From positions 1 through 64,000 of the forward strand of contig JADJZR010000015.1 of NCBI GenBank assembly GCA_016715645.1: a stretch of 64,000 nt of DNA, given 5' to 3'. Position 1 is the first letter of the stretch, and each line of letters starts with the position of its first letter. Position numbers and translations under genes: made by a program. This document shows, one piece after another, positions 46,282-55,208 of this stretch. The notes below the pieces were generated by a model. It did not search any database, was not told the origin of the DNA, and saw only the letters and a list, made by a program, of their open reading frames with translations. The DNA comes from Elusimicrobiota bacterium (lineage in GTDB: Bacteria; Elusimicrobiota; Elusimicrobia; FEN-1173).

Positions 46282-47567
46282 GGGTGAGCCTCGGGGAGTG
46301 CGTTCACAGACAGATCTAAAAGAATCAAAGCCAGCTTGGCCTCCAGCCGGGAGCGGTCGTGGTCCAGCTTGGTTTCTTCCATGGTGTTCAGGGCGGCCAA
46401 CACATCGAGGTTACTGACCAGTCCCAGGCGATACTCTTCTTTCTGCGCGGCATAATTTTTAAGGGCCAACCGGGCGGCTTCGCCCAACCGATCCCGCCGT
46501 GACAGCGCGCTCGCGGCGTAGAGGTGACGACTGCGAATTTCCTGTTCGGCCAACCGGCGAACAAGGGCTTCCCGCCACTGGGCCGATCGCCGATCCGCGG
46601 CGGCCGTTTCGGTTTGGCCCCGGTATTCACCCCCTCTGAAAAACGGAAAATCCAACGCCAGTAAAAGATCCCAGTTCACATTCTCATTGGAGCCGGCGCG
46701 TTTTAAATAGTAGTTTCCACCCAGATCCACGGTGGGCCAATAAGATTGCCGGACAGATTTTTCGAGATAGCGGTACGCTTTCACATCGTAGAGGGCGGAC
46801 CGAACGTCGGGGCGGTCTGTTTGGCGGACCAACACGGTCTCCAGCGGCGCCGGTGATACCGCTTCCGTAGCCGTGTCGGCGACCGCGACACCCCGTTGCC
46901 CCAACAGCGAATCCAACATTTCCCCCAAAGACGCCCGTTCCCAGCGAGCGTTCTCCAAATCCGCTTCCAACCGCGCCAGCTGGGTTTCGCTGGACAGAAC
47001 TTCGCTGGCCCGCGATCGCCCGATCGCCACCCGCCGATTCAGTTCGATGAGCCGGTCCTGGCTCACCCGGCGAAGAGAAAGAAAGGTCTTAATCCGTTCG
47101 TCGGCCAAAGCCAGTCCATAAAACAGTTTCGCCACATCTTCGTAGAGAAGAATTCGCGCTTGAACCACTTCTTCCTGCCGACCGCGCAGGTTTTCCCCTT
47201 GGGCTTTGAGCGCGGAGATTTCGCGCATTCCATGAAAGAGCGGCTGACGGGCGTACACCCGCGCTTCAGGTTCATCCGAGCGGGCATCGCCCGCCACGCC
47301 GGAGGTGTCCTCAAATCGTTCAGAGGCAAAAAACCCGACCCTCGGGAGAATGCGCGCGCGCACCTGGGCGTATTGGCCCTCCAGCCGCCGCACCTCTTCC
47401 ACAGAAAGAGCCACGGATTCGTTGCGCTCCAGGGCCAAACGGTAACAGACGTCCAACGTCAAAGTCCCGGTGGAAGGCAAGAGAGCCTCCGTCCTTCCGA
47501 TGGACACAAAACAAAAACAAAGGCACCCCAAAACGACAGAAAAACAAAGACTTACGATTTTTTTCAT
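46278..47567 (-). CDS. TolC-family outer-membrane efflux protein
   Basis: A 429-residue protein: signal peptide (IVSLCFSVVLGCLCFCFVSIGRTEA), then TLDVCYRLALERNESVALSVEEVRRLEGQYAQVRARILPRVGFFAS, the standard start of the first OEP repeat, and a second repeat with YWPTVDLGGNYYLKR and the long helix QEIRSRHLYAASALSRRDRL. First gene of the pump operon (TolC, RND, TolC, RND, protease). GGAG precedes the start by 9 nt. The two TolC-like proteins differ in sequence, so this is not a recent duplication. Intact. Confidence 0.9.
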   Translation of the reverse strand: MKKIVSLCFSVVLGCLCFCFVSIGRTEALLPSTGTLTLDVCYRLALERNESVALSVEEVRRLEGQYAQVRARILPRVGFFASERFEDTSGVAGDARSDEPEARVYARQPLFHGMREISALKAQGENLRGRQEEVVQARILLYEDVAKLFYGLALADERIKTFLSLRRVSQDRLIELNRRVAIGRSRASEVLSSETQLARLEADLENARWERASLGEMLDSLLGQRGVAVADTATEAVSPAPLETVLVRQTDRPDVRSALYDVKAYRYLEKSVRQSYWPTVDLGGNYYLKRAGSNENVNWDLLLALDFPFFRGGEYRGQTETAAADRRSAQWREALVRRLAEQEIRSRHLYAASALSRRDRLGEAARLALKNYAAQKEEYRLGLVSNLDVLAALNTMEETKLDHDRSRLEAKLALILLDLSVNALPEAHP

Positions 47568-47727
47568 CTACGCTACTCCAAGTAAATGTTTGGTCCGCTC
47601 TCTGCCGGTGACTTTGTCATACCAAATTAGGCCAGGGCGGAAAGAAACGTGGGGGCGGAAAGGACCGCGGAATTTTTATCGACTTTAAGGATACCGGACC
47701 GGCGAACCACTTGACAGGTGCCCAAAT

Positions 47728-48510
47728 TTAGCGGGGCCGGTTTCCAGGGGGGCCTTTCTTCAGGAGGCCGTGGATCAAGAGGCCGTTGGGGTCGTATTTT
47801 TTGAATACGTCCAGGGCCACTTCCGCCACCGCGGCGTCCAAGACATCCAGGGAAGACTCGCTCAAGGGTTCGTCCTCGGCGCGCACACAAACAAGCACGA
47901 CCTCTCCCCCGTCCGCACGACCGCGAACCTGGCTTACCCGCAAAAACACGCTGACCAGTGGATTGCCCGTGAGCTGACGGTGCAGGCGCGACGCGACAAG
48001 ACGGGCCATAAAATCCGGGAGAGTGATGTCTTTCTGTTCTTCTTGAGATACGTCGGGATCGGGGGCTCCGTCGGTTTCAATCACCAGACGGGATTCAAAT
48101 TCGTCTCGGGAATACCTCATGTAGAGAATCCCTTTGATGTCGGGAACGTATCGAAGAAGAGTGATGGAAGACCCCAACCGCGCGTCCGCCACTCGAACAG
48201 ACAGAAAATCCACTTTTGCGTCCGTGGACAAGGAAGCCCGGGTGCCCGACATCATGACCCCTTCCAAGGTTTCCAGGGCTTTCTTGTCGAAGTCCAGATC
48301 CACCCCAATTAACCCGTCCACCGCGCAGGACATATAAAGGGTATGACCCACCAGGCGGGCTTGCACATCGACCTTTTGCTCTTTGAGGCACAAAGCCCGC
48401 ACGGTCTCCGGCAACCGATCGGCCGGAAACGTCACCGGCCCACACGCGCTAAGCGCCAGAAGTAAGAGGAGGATCGCTGGGGGTGACCGTTTGAATGGGG
48501 ACTTGCTCAC
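47728..48510 (-). CDS. Putative lipoprotein of unknown function
   Basis: From GTG 48510 the protein has a short basic start, a hydrophobic stretch AILLLLLALSAC and the lipobox LSAC, so it is probably lipid-anchored after signal peptidase II cleavage. The mature part of about 240 residues is mixed alpha/beta without recognisable motifs; VGHTLYMSCAVDGLIGVDLDFDKKA and YLYMRYSRDE-like segments suggest a soluble periplasmic domain. The frame is open further upstream, but that extension (to 48564) overlaps the FtsH-like gene more and lacks a signal. It still overlaps that gene by 62 nt, which is unusual. No family recognised. Confidence 0.65.
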   Translation of the reverse strand: MSKSPFKRSPPAILLLLLALSACGPVTFPADRLPETVRALCLKEQKVDVQARLVGHTLYMSCAVDGLIGVDLDFDKKALETLEGVMMSGTRASLSTDAKVDFLSVRVADARLGSSITLLRYVPDIKGILYMRYSRDEFESRLVIETDGAPDPDVSQEEQKDITLPDFMARLVASRLHRQLTGNPLVSVFLRVSQVRGRADGGEVVLVCVRAEDEPLSESSLDVLDAAVAEVALDVFKKYDPNGLLIHGLLKKGPPGNRPR

Positions 48511-50113
48511 GGGCTTTGCCGTATTCGGCGAATATCGCGTGGATGTCGTCAAACTCCAACTCATTTCGTTTTAAAAGCTCTTGAGCGAACCGGTCTACGA
48601 TGGGCCAATCGGCGCGGAGCAACTCTTCCACGTCCTTGGCGCACCCGTTCAAGATTTCATAGGTTTCGTTGTTCAGCTTGTCCTTTATGGAATCCGAAAT
48701 TTGGCTTTCAGGAATAACGCTGTAGTCCCCCACAAACCCGTTACGACCCATTCCCAACCGCCACACCATGGTGTGGGCGAGTTTCATGGCATGGGCGAAA
48801 TCCGACGATACCCCGTTGGTTGTGACACCGAATTTCACTTTTTCCCCCATGTACCCACCAAGAGACACTTTGATGTCCGCCAGAATCCGTTCCCGGTTGG
48901 AGGTGTGCTGTTCTTCACGGGGACTGTGATAGACAACGCCCAGAGCGCCCCCGCGATGGATGATGGACGCCTTGAACACGTCATCGGTCGGATGCAGAGT
49001 ATAAAGAACAACCAAGTGACCCGCCTCGTGATACGCGGTGTTTTCCCGTTCAATCTGGGACATGGAAAGGGGATGAGCGATTCCCAAATCAATTCGTTCG
49101 ATGGCTTCGGTGATGTCGGTATACGTCACCCGATCCCGCTTGTTGCGTGTGGCAATGAGAGCCGCCTCTTTGGTCACGTTCATGATGTCCGCAGGGGATT
49201 TGCCCACGCACCGGCGGCCCAACCGACCGATGTCCATGAGCGCGTCGTGTTTGATCTTCTTAAGGTAGTATCGAAACAGGTCGACCCGCTCGTTCAGGTT
49301 GGGCAGGTCAATGTAAATTTTACGGTCAAACCGACCGGGTCGCAAAAGCGCTTTGTCCAGGACGCCCTCGTCCGCGTTGGTGGCTCCGACCACCACGACG
49401 TTTTGGGTTTTTTCACCCAACCCGTCCATTTCCACCAAGAGCTGATTTTGGGTGCTGTTGGTTTCTTCCCCGCCGCCAAACGAATTAAAGTGCCGACCTC
49501 GCCCAATCACGTCCAGCTCATCGATGAAAACGATGCAGGATCCGTGGGCATACGCCAACTGGCGGGCCTGTTTAAACAATTGCCGGACCCGGCTGGCCCC
49601 CACGCCCACAAACACTTCGACAAACTCCGAACCGGAAATGGAAAGAAACGGAACTCCGGCTTCCGTGGCAATCGCTTTGGCAAGTAACGTTTTGCCTGTT
49701 CCCGGAGGTCCCACCATCAGGAGCCCCTTGATGATGTTTCCGCCGATGGCTTTCAGTTTGGCCCGATCTTTTAGCAATTGGACCACTTCGAGGGCTTCTT
49801 TCTTCGCGTTTTCCAAACCAATGACGTCTTTGAACGTCACTTTAACGTCCGACAAAGATATTCGGGATTTCTTGCCGAGTCTCCCCATCCGCCCTTGAAG
49901 GACGGTCGAATAGAGGAATACGAAAATAATCGCGCTGAACCCTGTCATCAACAGTTGAAGAGGGAGTGTGGCCAACGTCATGGTGCGATAAAAACTTTCC
50001 AGTTTGGAAATTCCGTAAATTGTCGCCAGCACCAAAAGAACAGACGACCCGATCAAAACAACGGCCAACCAGTGGTTCATCCAAAAAATTTTAAATCGAC
50101 GTAACAGGCCCAT
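48449..50113 (-). CDS. ftsH: FtsH-like membrane AAA+ metalloprotease
   Basis: A 554-residue ATP-dependent protease. Two N-terminal membrane helices (about 12-32 and 45-70) enclose only a short periplasmic loop. The AAA+ domain has Walker A GPPGTGKTLLAKAIATE near 135, the pore loop FVEVFVGVGASRVRQLF, Walker B CIVFIDELDVIG and the arginine finger region ALLRPGRFDRKIY. The M41 peptidase domain has the zinc motif YHEAGHLVVLY near 365. It is shorter than the common 600-650 residue FtsH and its pore loop reads FVEV rather than FVEM, so it may be a divergent or second FtsH. It follows the response regulator by 24 nt. Confidence 0.88.
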   Translation of the reverse strand: MGLLRRFKIFWMNHWLAVVLIGSSVLLVLATIYGISKLESFYRTMTLATLPLQLLMTGFSAIIFVFLYSTVLQGRMGRLGKKSRISLSDVKVTFKDVIGLENAKKEALEVVQLLKDRAKLKAIGGNIIKGLLMVGPPGTGKTLLAKAIATEAGVPFLSISGSEFVEVFVGVGASRVRQLFKQARQLAYAHGSCIVFIDELDVIGRGRHFNSFGGGEETNSTQNQLLVEMDGLGEKTQNVVVVGATNADEGVLDKALLRPGRFDRKIYIDLPNLNERVDLFRYYLKKIKHDALMDIGRLGRRCVGKSPADIMNVTKEAALIATRNKRDRVTYTDITEAIERIDLGIAHPLSMSQIERENTAYHEAGHLVVLYTLHPTDDVFKASIIHRGGALGVVYHSPREEQHTSNRERILADIKVSLGGYMGEKVKFGVTTNGVSSDFAHAMKLAHTMVWRLGMGRNGFVGDYSVIPESQISDSIKDKLNNETYEILNGCAKDVEELLRADWPIVDRFAQELLKRNELEFDDIHAIFAEYGKAREQVPIQTVTPSDPPLTSGA

Positions 50114-50137
50114 GGAACCCTCCGTTAGAAACTCTCT

Positions 50138-50521
50138 CTATTTGGCCGGCGTTTCCCCCAACAGTTCGCTGATTCGCGCGGCCACGTCTTCCAAGTTAAA
50201 GGGTTTCGGAATATACACGTCCGCCCCCACCGACAAACCTCGTTGCACGTTTTCTTTATCCGCCAAGGACGTCAACATGATGACCTTCGGCATGGGGATG
50301 TCGTGGCGGTCCATGGCCAGGGTGTTGACCAGCTTGAACCCGTTCATGCGGGGCATCATGATGTCCACAATCATCAGGTCGGGTTTGACCTTCACGGCCA
50401 TCTCCAAGGCTTCCTGACCGTCCCGGGCCAAAGAGACCTCGTAACCCAGCCCGCTCAAAAATACCGAAAGAAGTCCCAAAATGTTGTTGTCATCCTCGGC
50501 AATCAGTATTTTTGAAGCCAT
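50138..50521 (-). CDS. Single-domain response regulator
   Basis: A 127-residue CheY-like receiver with KILIAEDDNNILGLL (acidic pocket), phospho-acceptor Asp in LMIVDIMMPRMNG, VIMLTSLADKEN with the conserved Thr/Ser, and the Lys in YIPKPFNLEDV. No output domain. It stands first in a leftward unit with the FtsH-like protease and lipoprotein, behind a near-consensus promoter, and is divergent from a receiver-kinase protein that could be its partner (inference). Confidence 0.92.
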   Translation of the reverse strand: MASKILIAEDDNNILGLLSVFLSGLGYEVSLARDGQEALEMAVKVKPDLMIVDIMMPRMNGFKLVNTLAMDRHDIPMPKVIMLTSLADKENVQRGLSVGADVYIPKPFNLEDVAARISELLGETPAK

Positions 50522-50606
50522 ACCGCCCCCTTATAAGAATTCAGTATTTTTGGCCCCGGCCGGACCCGGCCAAAAACGGGAATTTCCGACGAAGGGAAGA
50601 AGGTAT

Positions 50607-50635
50607 ATTATAAACCCCAAACGGGGTTCCGTCAA
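50607..50635 (-). promoter_or_regulatory. Strong sigma70-type promoter for the response regulator - ftsH unit
   Basis: Minus strand: -35 TTGACG (50630-50635), exactly 17 bp, then -10 TATAAT (50607-50612). The start site near 50600 gives a leader of about 80 nt. The spacer holds the inverted repeat CCCCGTTTGGGG, a possible operator. Confidence 0.8.
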
Positions 50636-50686
50636 GACCAAATTGGCCGTTTGGGCTTTGGCCGATCCAGTTCAATCAAATTCCCC

Positions 50687-50715
50687 TTGATCTTTTGCTC
50701 TCTTCCCATTACTCT
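50687..50715 (+). promoter_or_regulatory. Promoter abutting the sensor-kinase start codon
   Basis: -35 TTGATC (50687-50692), 17-bp spacer, -10 TACTCT (50710-50715), then 7 nt to the ATG at 50723. Transcription would start at or next to the ATG, giving a leaderless message. Confidence 0.5.
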
Positions 50716-50722
50716 ATGGGAT

Positions 50723-51880
50723 ATGAGAGACACCGATTCCCCTGGAAAGATCCTGGTGGTGGATGACGAACCGCCTTTGCTCGATCTTCTGGTCGACTTG
50801 CTGGCCGAGGACGGGTACGAAGTTCACGGCGTGTCCAGCGGTGAAACCGCCCTGCAAGCCGCCCGGTTGGCCACTTACCAGGTCGCTCTGCTGGACTATT
50901 CGTTGGGCGACATGACGGGCCTGACCCTGGCCAAAGAACTTCGCCACGTTAATGAAGACATCAACGTCATTCTCATGACCGCCCACGCCAGCCTCGACAT
51001 GGCCGTCAAGGCCATTCAAGCCGACGTCTATGATTATCTGATTAAACCCATCGACACCAACCACCTGAAACGGTCCCTGGACAACGCGTTGGAAAAAAAT
51101 CGACTGATCGTCGAAAACAAACGTCTCCTGGAAACCCTAAAAAAAACCAACGCCGAACTGGTGCGTTTGGGCGACATCAAGTCGCGATTTTTGTCCATTG
51201 TGTCCCACGATTTGCGCTCGCCGCTCACATCCATTCGGGGCTACGCCCAACTTCTTTTATTGAAAGAGAGCGCGCCGGAGCAAAATCAGAAGTTTCTTAA
51301 CATCATTGTGTCTCAGTCCGACCATTTGGGCGGGCTGATCAGCGACCTGATGGACGTGGCCAGCATCGAAGCGGGAAAACTCCGCGTGGAAAAGGTCCCC
51401 GCCGTGATCACCGACATTTTGTCGGCCGTGGAATCGCGCATGGTGGCCTTGGCGGCGCCCCGGAAAATTCGATTTGAAACGGCGGTCCAAAAAACCGAGT
51501 TTCCCCCCATTGCTCTCGACAAAAAACGGATCGACCAGGTGCTCACCAACCTCATCGGCAACGCTTTCAAACACACGCCCCCGGATGGGCGGGTCACGGT
51601 GTCTTTGATTCGAAACTCCGACCACTTCCGAGTGGATGTGATCGATACGGGAGAAGGAATCCCCTCGGACGCGTTGCCCCACATTTTTGACGAATTTTTT
51701 CAGGCCGAAGCCCACGCCTCCAAAAAAGACGGTCTGGGTTTGGGCCTAACGATCGCCCGGGAAATTGTTCATGCTCACGGGGGCGAAATCCACGCCGAAT
51801 CCCCGGGCGTCGACCAAGGCGCCAGGTTTTGGTTTACCCTTCCTACGACGATCGCCGTCGAGCGGGAACCGGTTGTTTAA
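50723..51880 (+). CDS. Hybrid protein: N-terminal receiver plus histidine kinase
   Basis: A 385-residue soluble protein. The receiver (about 8-125) has KILVVDDEPPLLDLL, phospho-Asp in VALLDYSLGDMTG, MTAHASLDMAVKAI and the Lys in YLIKPID. After a short coiled coil comes the HisKA domain with the phospho-His in SRFLSIVSHDLRSPLTSIRGYAQ, then HATPase_c with N box LTNLIGNAFKHTP, G1 DTGEGIPSDALP and G2 GLGLGLTIAREIV. No membrane helix or sensor domain is present, so input probably comes through the receiver. I chose ATG 50723 because the frame upstream overlaps the promoter. Confidence 0.9.
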   Translation: MRDTDSPGKILVVDDEPPLLDLLVDLLAEDGYEVHGVSSGETALQAARLATYQVALLDYSLGDMTGLTLAKELRHVNEDINVILMTAHASLDMAVKAIQADVYDYLIKPIDTNHLKRSLDNALEKNRLIVENKRLLETLKKTNAELVRLGDIKSRFLSIVSHDLRSPLTSIRGYAQLLLLKESAPEQNQKFLNIIVSQSDHLGGLISDLMDVASIEAGKLRVEKVPAVITDILSAVESRMVALAAPRKIRFETAVQKTEFPPIALDKKRIDQVLTNLIGNAFKHTPPDGRVTVSLIRNSDHFRVDVIDTGEGIPSDALPHIFDEFFQAEAHASKKDGLGLGLTIAREIVHAHGGEIHAESPGVDQGARFWFTLPTTIAVEREPVV

Positions 51881-52775
51881 GGCGGCGCAGGCGCGCCCGG
51901 GCGTCGCGGTGGGTGGGGTCTAAAGCCAGCGCCTTGGTCCAATAGCTTACGGCCAAATCTGTTTTTTTGAGCGTTTCGGCGGCTGTCGCAAGGGCCAGGC
52001 ACACGTCCAGGGTTTCTCCCTGCAATTCCCGCTCTTTTTCATATTCCGACAAGGCCCTCGCGGCGTTGCCCGATCCCAAATAAAGGTCCCCCAATAATCG
52101 ATGCCCGCCCGCCGGCATGGGTTTTCCGGAAACCAAAAAAGGGTTGAGCGCCGCCAGACCGTCGGCCCAATTCTTTTTGTCTCGGTAGGCCATGGCCAAG
52201 TTGTAGGAAACCAGGGGATCCCCCGGCCGGGATTTCAAAACCAGACGGTAATGCTCGATGCTTCGGTCCACCTCGTCCAACCGATAAAGCGTGTTGGCCA
52301 ATCGCAGTCGGGTTTCCAGATCGTCGGGACGGTGGCGAAGAAACTTTTCGTATTCAACCACCGCGTAATCCGGGAGGCCTTGGGCTTCGTATAACACGCC
52401 CGCGTAATAAAAAAGCCGTTCGTCCAGAACCCCTAAATCCCGGGCCCGTTCCAAAGATTCCAGAGCCTTCACAGGGGCTCCTTCTTCGAAATAAATGATG
52501 GCTAAATTGAGGAGAGCCTGCGCGTCGTCGGCACGAACCGACAGGGCCGACAACGCCGCCTCTTTGTCGGCGGCCAACACCAAGGCGGACCGAAATTCGG
52601 ACGGTTGGCGCGGAAACGGGGGCGGTGGCGGCCCCGGACGGTATAACCGCTGAACAGCCCAACCTCCCGCCAACGCGCTGGCCACGATCAGGAGCGAAAA
52701 ACCATCCACCACCCAACGCCCCCCGCGAGCCCGGAAACCGCCGTCGTTATTCGCTACGATGGTAGAGGCGCCCAT
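51843..52775 (-). CDS. Membrane-anchored TPR protein
   Basis: A 310-residue protein. After about 25 residues comes one hydrophobic helix (WVVDGFSLLIVASALAGGWAVQRLY) and a Pro-rich spacer (GPPPPPFPRQ). At least five TPR units follow, among them AQALLNLAIIYFEEGAPVKALESL, YYAGVLYEAQGLPDYAVVEYEKFL, TRLRLANTLYRLDEVDRSIEHYRLVL and YNLAMAYRDKKNWADGLAAL. It probably presents the TPR scaffold in the periplasm. Its 3' end overlaps the convergent kinase gene by 38 nt. It is 15 nt downstream of rpsA. Partner unknown. Confidence 0.85.
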   Translation of the reverse strand: MGASTIVANNDGGFRARGGRWVVDGFSLLIVASALAGGWAVQRLYRPGPPPPPFPRQPSEFRSALVLAADKEAALSALSVRADDAQALLNLAIIYFEEGAPVKALESLERARDLGVLDERLFYYAGVLYEAQGLPDYAVVEYEKFLRHRPDDLETRLRLANTLYRLDEVDRSIEHYRLVLKSRPGDPLVSYNLAMAYRDKKNWADGLAALNPFLVSGKPMPAGGHRLLGDLYLGSGNAARALSEYEKERELQGETLDVCLALATAAETLKKTDLAVSYWTKALALDPTHRDARARLRRLKQPVPARRRSS

Positions 52776-52790
52776 GTGGGGCGGTTAAGG

Positions 52791-54527
52791 TTATTGGGCC
52801 GATTCGGTCGGGGGTTCTTCCGATCCCCAGCCCATCACGTCGCCCAACGAAACGCCTTCCCCGGTGGCCTTGTATTGTTTCAACAAGCGCTTTTCTTCTT
52901 TACGCTGGTATTTGCTAATGGATAAATCGATCCGCCGTTTTTTGCGGTCGTTTTTGATCACCTGGGCCGTCACCGTGTCGCCCACGCTGAGCGCCTGGGA
53001 CGGGTGATCCAACCGCGTCTCGGCCCCGATTTCACTGATATGAACATACCCTTCTATATCGGGAGCCAACTCAACAAAAACACCGCTGTCAGACAAACGA
53101 ACGACTTTTGCGTCCACAACGGCGCCCACGGTGAACGCGGCATACGGATCTTCCTTGAGCTGTTTGAGGCCCAACGACATTTTTTCCGCCGACGGGTTGA
53201 CCTCCAGAACCACGGTCTCCACTTCCTGGCCCACGGACAGCACTTCTTTGGGGTGAGAATAGGTTTTGGTCCAGGACAAATCTTGAACACGAATCAGCCC
53301 CTCGATCCCCGACGACAACCGGACAAAAGCCCCCACAGGCAACATATGCGTCACCACCCCGGTGACCCGGGTGCCCGGCCGGAACTGGCGGGCGGTTTCC
53401 ACCCACGGGTTTTCGCCGGCCCGTTTAAGGCTCAAAGCCAATTTTTCTTCAGCCTTGTTGATGGTGAGCACATACACACACACCTCGTCGCCCACCTTGA
53501 CCACGTTTTTGGGTTTAACCCCGCGCTCTTTCCAGGAAAACTCGGATTGATGAATCAATCCCTCGATTCCGGGGGCCATTTCAACAAACGCGCCGAAATC
53601 GGTGACGCTCGTCACCTTGCCCTTTTGAATGGACCCTAAAGGGCAAACGGTATCGATGCTGTCCCACGGTTTGGGTAACAACTGTTTGCGCCCCAACCCG
53701 ATTTTGCCCGTGGCTGAATCGAATTTCAAAATCTTGACGTCGATCGAATCCCCGACCTTCAAAACGTCGGACAGTTTGCCCACCCACCCCCAGGACACAT
53801 CAGTGATTCGCAACAGGCCTTCCACACCCCCGATGTCCACAAAGGCCCCAAACGCCGTTAAACTGGTCACCGTTCCTTTCACCGCCTGGCCCACTTCCAA
53901 CGTTTTTAAGGTGGCCTCACGCTTGGCGGCGACTTCCTTGTCCAGTACCCGTCGGCGAGACACCACCACGTTGCCCTTTTGCGAGTCCATTTCGATCACC
54001 ATCACCCGAACCTTTTTGCCCACCCAAGGAGAAACATCATTAACGGGTCGGCGATCGATTTGCGAGGCCGGCAGAAAAGCGTCCATCCCCACATCCACCA
54101 CCAAGCCGCCTTTCACCGCGCGAACGACGTTGGCTTCCAAATCCAGCCCCTTGACGCGGGCGTCCGTGAGTTTGTTCCAGCTGGCCCGTTCCCGGGCTTC
54201 CTTAAACGAAACCACCGGTCCTTCCGGTCCCGACGCGCGTTTAATCAGGACGGGAAACGTATCCCCCGCCACGGGCGGTTTGGGCAACGAACGGAACTCG
54301 GCCAAGGGAATAAGCGCTTCAACTTTCAAGCCCACATCCACCAAAACGCCCGCCGCTCCCACGTCCACCACGTAGGCGTTGACGAGGCCTCCGCTCTGAA
54401 GAGGCGGCGCCTCGGCCTCTTTCAGAAGTTCCTCCATGCTCATTTCTTCAACAACGGGGGCATCGCTCGTCACGGGAGCTCTCCTTGGGGAAACCGGTTC
54501 ATTCTCCGGATTCAAATTGGTATCCAT
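52791..54527 (-). CDS. rpsA: 30S ribosomal protein S1
   Basis: A 578-residue protein with six S1 RNA-binding domains: near 45-115 (VVDVGAAGVLVDVGLKVEALIPL), 125-195, 210-280 (VKGTVTSLTAFGAFVDIGGVEGLL), 295-365 (KGKVTSVTDFGAFVEMAPGIEGLIHQSE), 385-450 and 470-540 (DAKVVRLSDSGVFVELAPDIEGYVH). It helps the 30S subunit unfold and bind mRNA. Length and domain number fit the six-domain form of Gram-negative bacteria. The C-terminus is acidic and short. Intact. Confidence 0.93.
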   Translation of the reverse strand: MDTNLNPENEPVSPRRAPVTSDAPVVEEMSMEELLKEAEAPPLQSGGLVNAYVVDVGAAGVLVDVGLKVEALIPLAEFRSLPKPPVAGDTFPVLIKRASGPEGPVVSFKEARERASWNKLTDARVKGLDLEANVVRAVKGGLVVDVGMDAFLPASQIDRRPVNDVSPWVGKKVRVMVIEMDSQKGNVVVSRRRVLDKEVAAKREATLKTLEVGQAVKGTVTSLTAFGAFVDIGGVEGLLRITDVSWGWVGKLSDVLKVGDSIDVKILKFDSATGKIGLGRKQLLPKPWDSIDTVCPLGSIQKGKVTSVTDFGAFVEMAPGIEGLIHQSEFSWKERGVKPKNVVKVGDEVCVYVLTINKAEEKLALSLKRAGENPWVETARQFRPGTRVTGVVTHMLPVGAFVRLSSGIEGLIRVQDLSWTKTYSHPKEVLSVGQEVETVVLEVNPSAEKMSLGLKQLKEDPYAAFTVGAVVDAKVVRLSDSGVFVELAPDIEGYVHISEIGAETRLDHPSQALSVGDTVTAQVIKNDRKKRRIDLSISKYQRKEEKRLLKQYKATGEGVSLGDVMGWGSEEPPTESAQ

Positions 54528-54569
54528 GGGCTAAGGTTAACACATTCCGTCGGAACCGTAAAGCGGGCC

Positions 54570-54598
54570 TTGACAAAAATCAGTTGGGGCAGAACAAT
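54570..54598 (+). promoter_or_regulatory. Promoter abutting the HAMP-protein start codon
   Basis: -35 TTGACA (54570-54575), 17-bp spacer, -10 AACAAT (54593-54598), then 5 nt to the GTG at 54604. The start site is expected at or just inside the first codons, so the message is leaderless or a later start is used. Confidence 0.5.
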
Positions 54599-54603
54599 AA
54601 GGC

Positions 54604-55179
54604 GTGGAAAAAGTGAACCCTGTTCCCGAAAAAAAATACGTCCGCCGAACCACAATCATTGATGGCTCGTTTCAGACCCGTTATGTTGTCATAACGGTCG
54701 GGTTCTTTGGCTTGGTCACCCTCTTAATCGTCATGGACCTCTACATGTTTCTCCAAGACAACGTCATGGCCAACCCCGCCCGCCCGGACTTGGCTGATAT
54801 TTTCCGGCAAGCGGCTCATACGTTTTACCTTCGATTTTCCCTTTACATTGCTTCGTTGGCTTTGTTCCTTTACGTTCTTTTCCACCGCATTGCCGGCCCC
54901 GTATTTCGATTTTCTCGGTTGGCCAAAGAAGCGACGGCCGGAGACCTTTCCCAGCGGGTCCACTTAAGGAAAACCGACTCCCTTAAAGATCTTCAAAACG
55001 ACCTCAACGGTTTAATGGACTCTTTGACCACGGTCGTTCGCGGCGACAAAGAAATCATCCAAAAAGCGTTGGCGGAAATTGAAGAGATGGAAAAGAAAGA
55101 CCTTCCCCCCGACGTTCGCGCCCACATGGACACCGTGCGCGCCCACATCGGCAAGCTCCTCAACCACTTCAAAATTTAG
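54604..55179 (+). CDS. Two-helix membrane protein with HAMP-like domain
   Basis: A 191-residue protein. Membrane helices lie near 29-50 (VVITVGFFGLVTLLIVMDLYMF) and 80-101 (FSLYIASLALFLYVLFHRIAG), enclosing a short periplasmic loop. The segment GPVFRFSRLAKEATAGDLSQRVHLRKTD has the P-x-G-D pattern of HAMP domains. A coiled coil of about 70 residues ends the protein; there is no kinase or MCP signalling domain. It could be a stand-alone HAMP signalling subunit. It is convergent with korB. Start GTG 54604; an internal start is not excluded. Confidence 0.75.
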   Translation: MEKVNPVPEKKYVRRTTIIDGSFQTRYVVITVGFFGLVTLLIVMDLYMFLQDNVMANPARPDLADIFRQAAHTFYLRFSLYIASLALFLYVLFHRIAGPVFRFSRLAKEATAGDLSQRVHLRKTDSLKDLQNDLNGLMDSLTTVVRGDKEIIQKALAEIEEMEKKDLPPDVRAHMDTVRAHIGKLLNHFKI

Positions 55180-55208
55180 ACAACTCTGTTCCAACCGGCG
55201 AATGCCGG

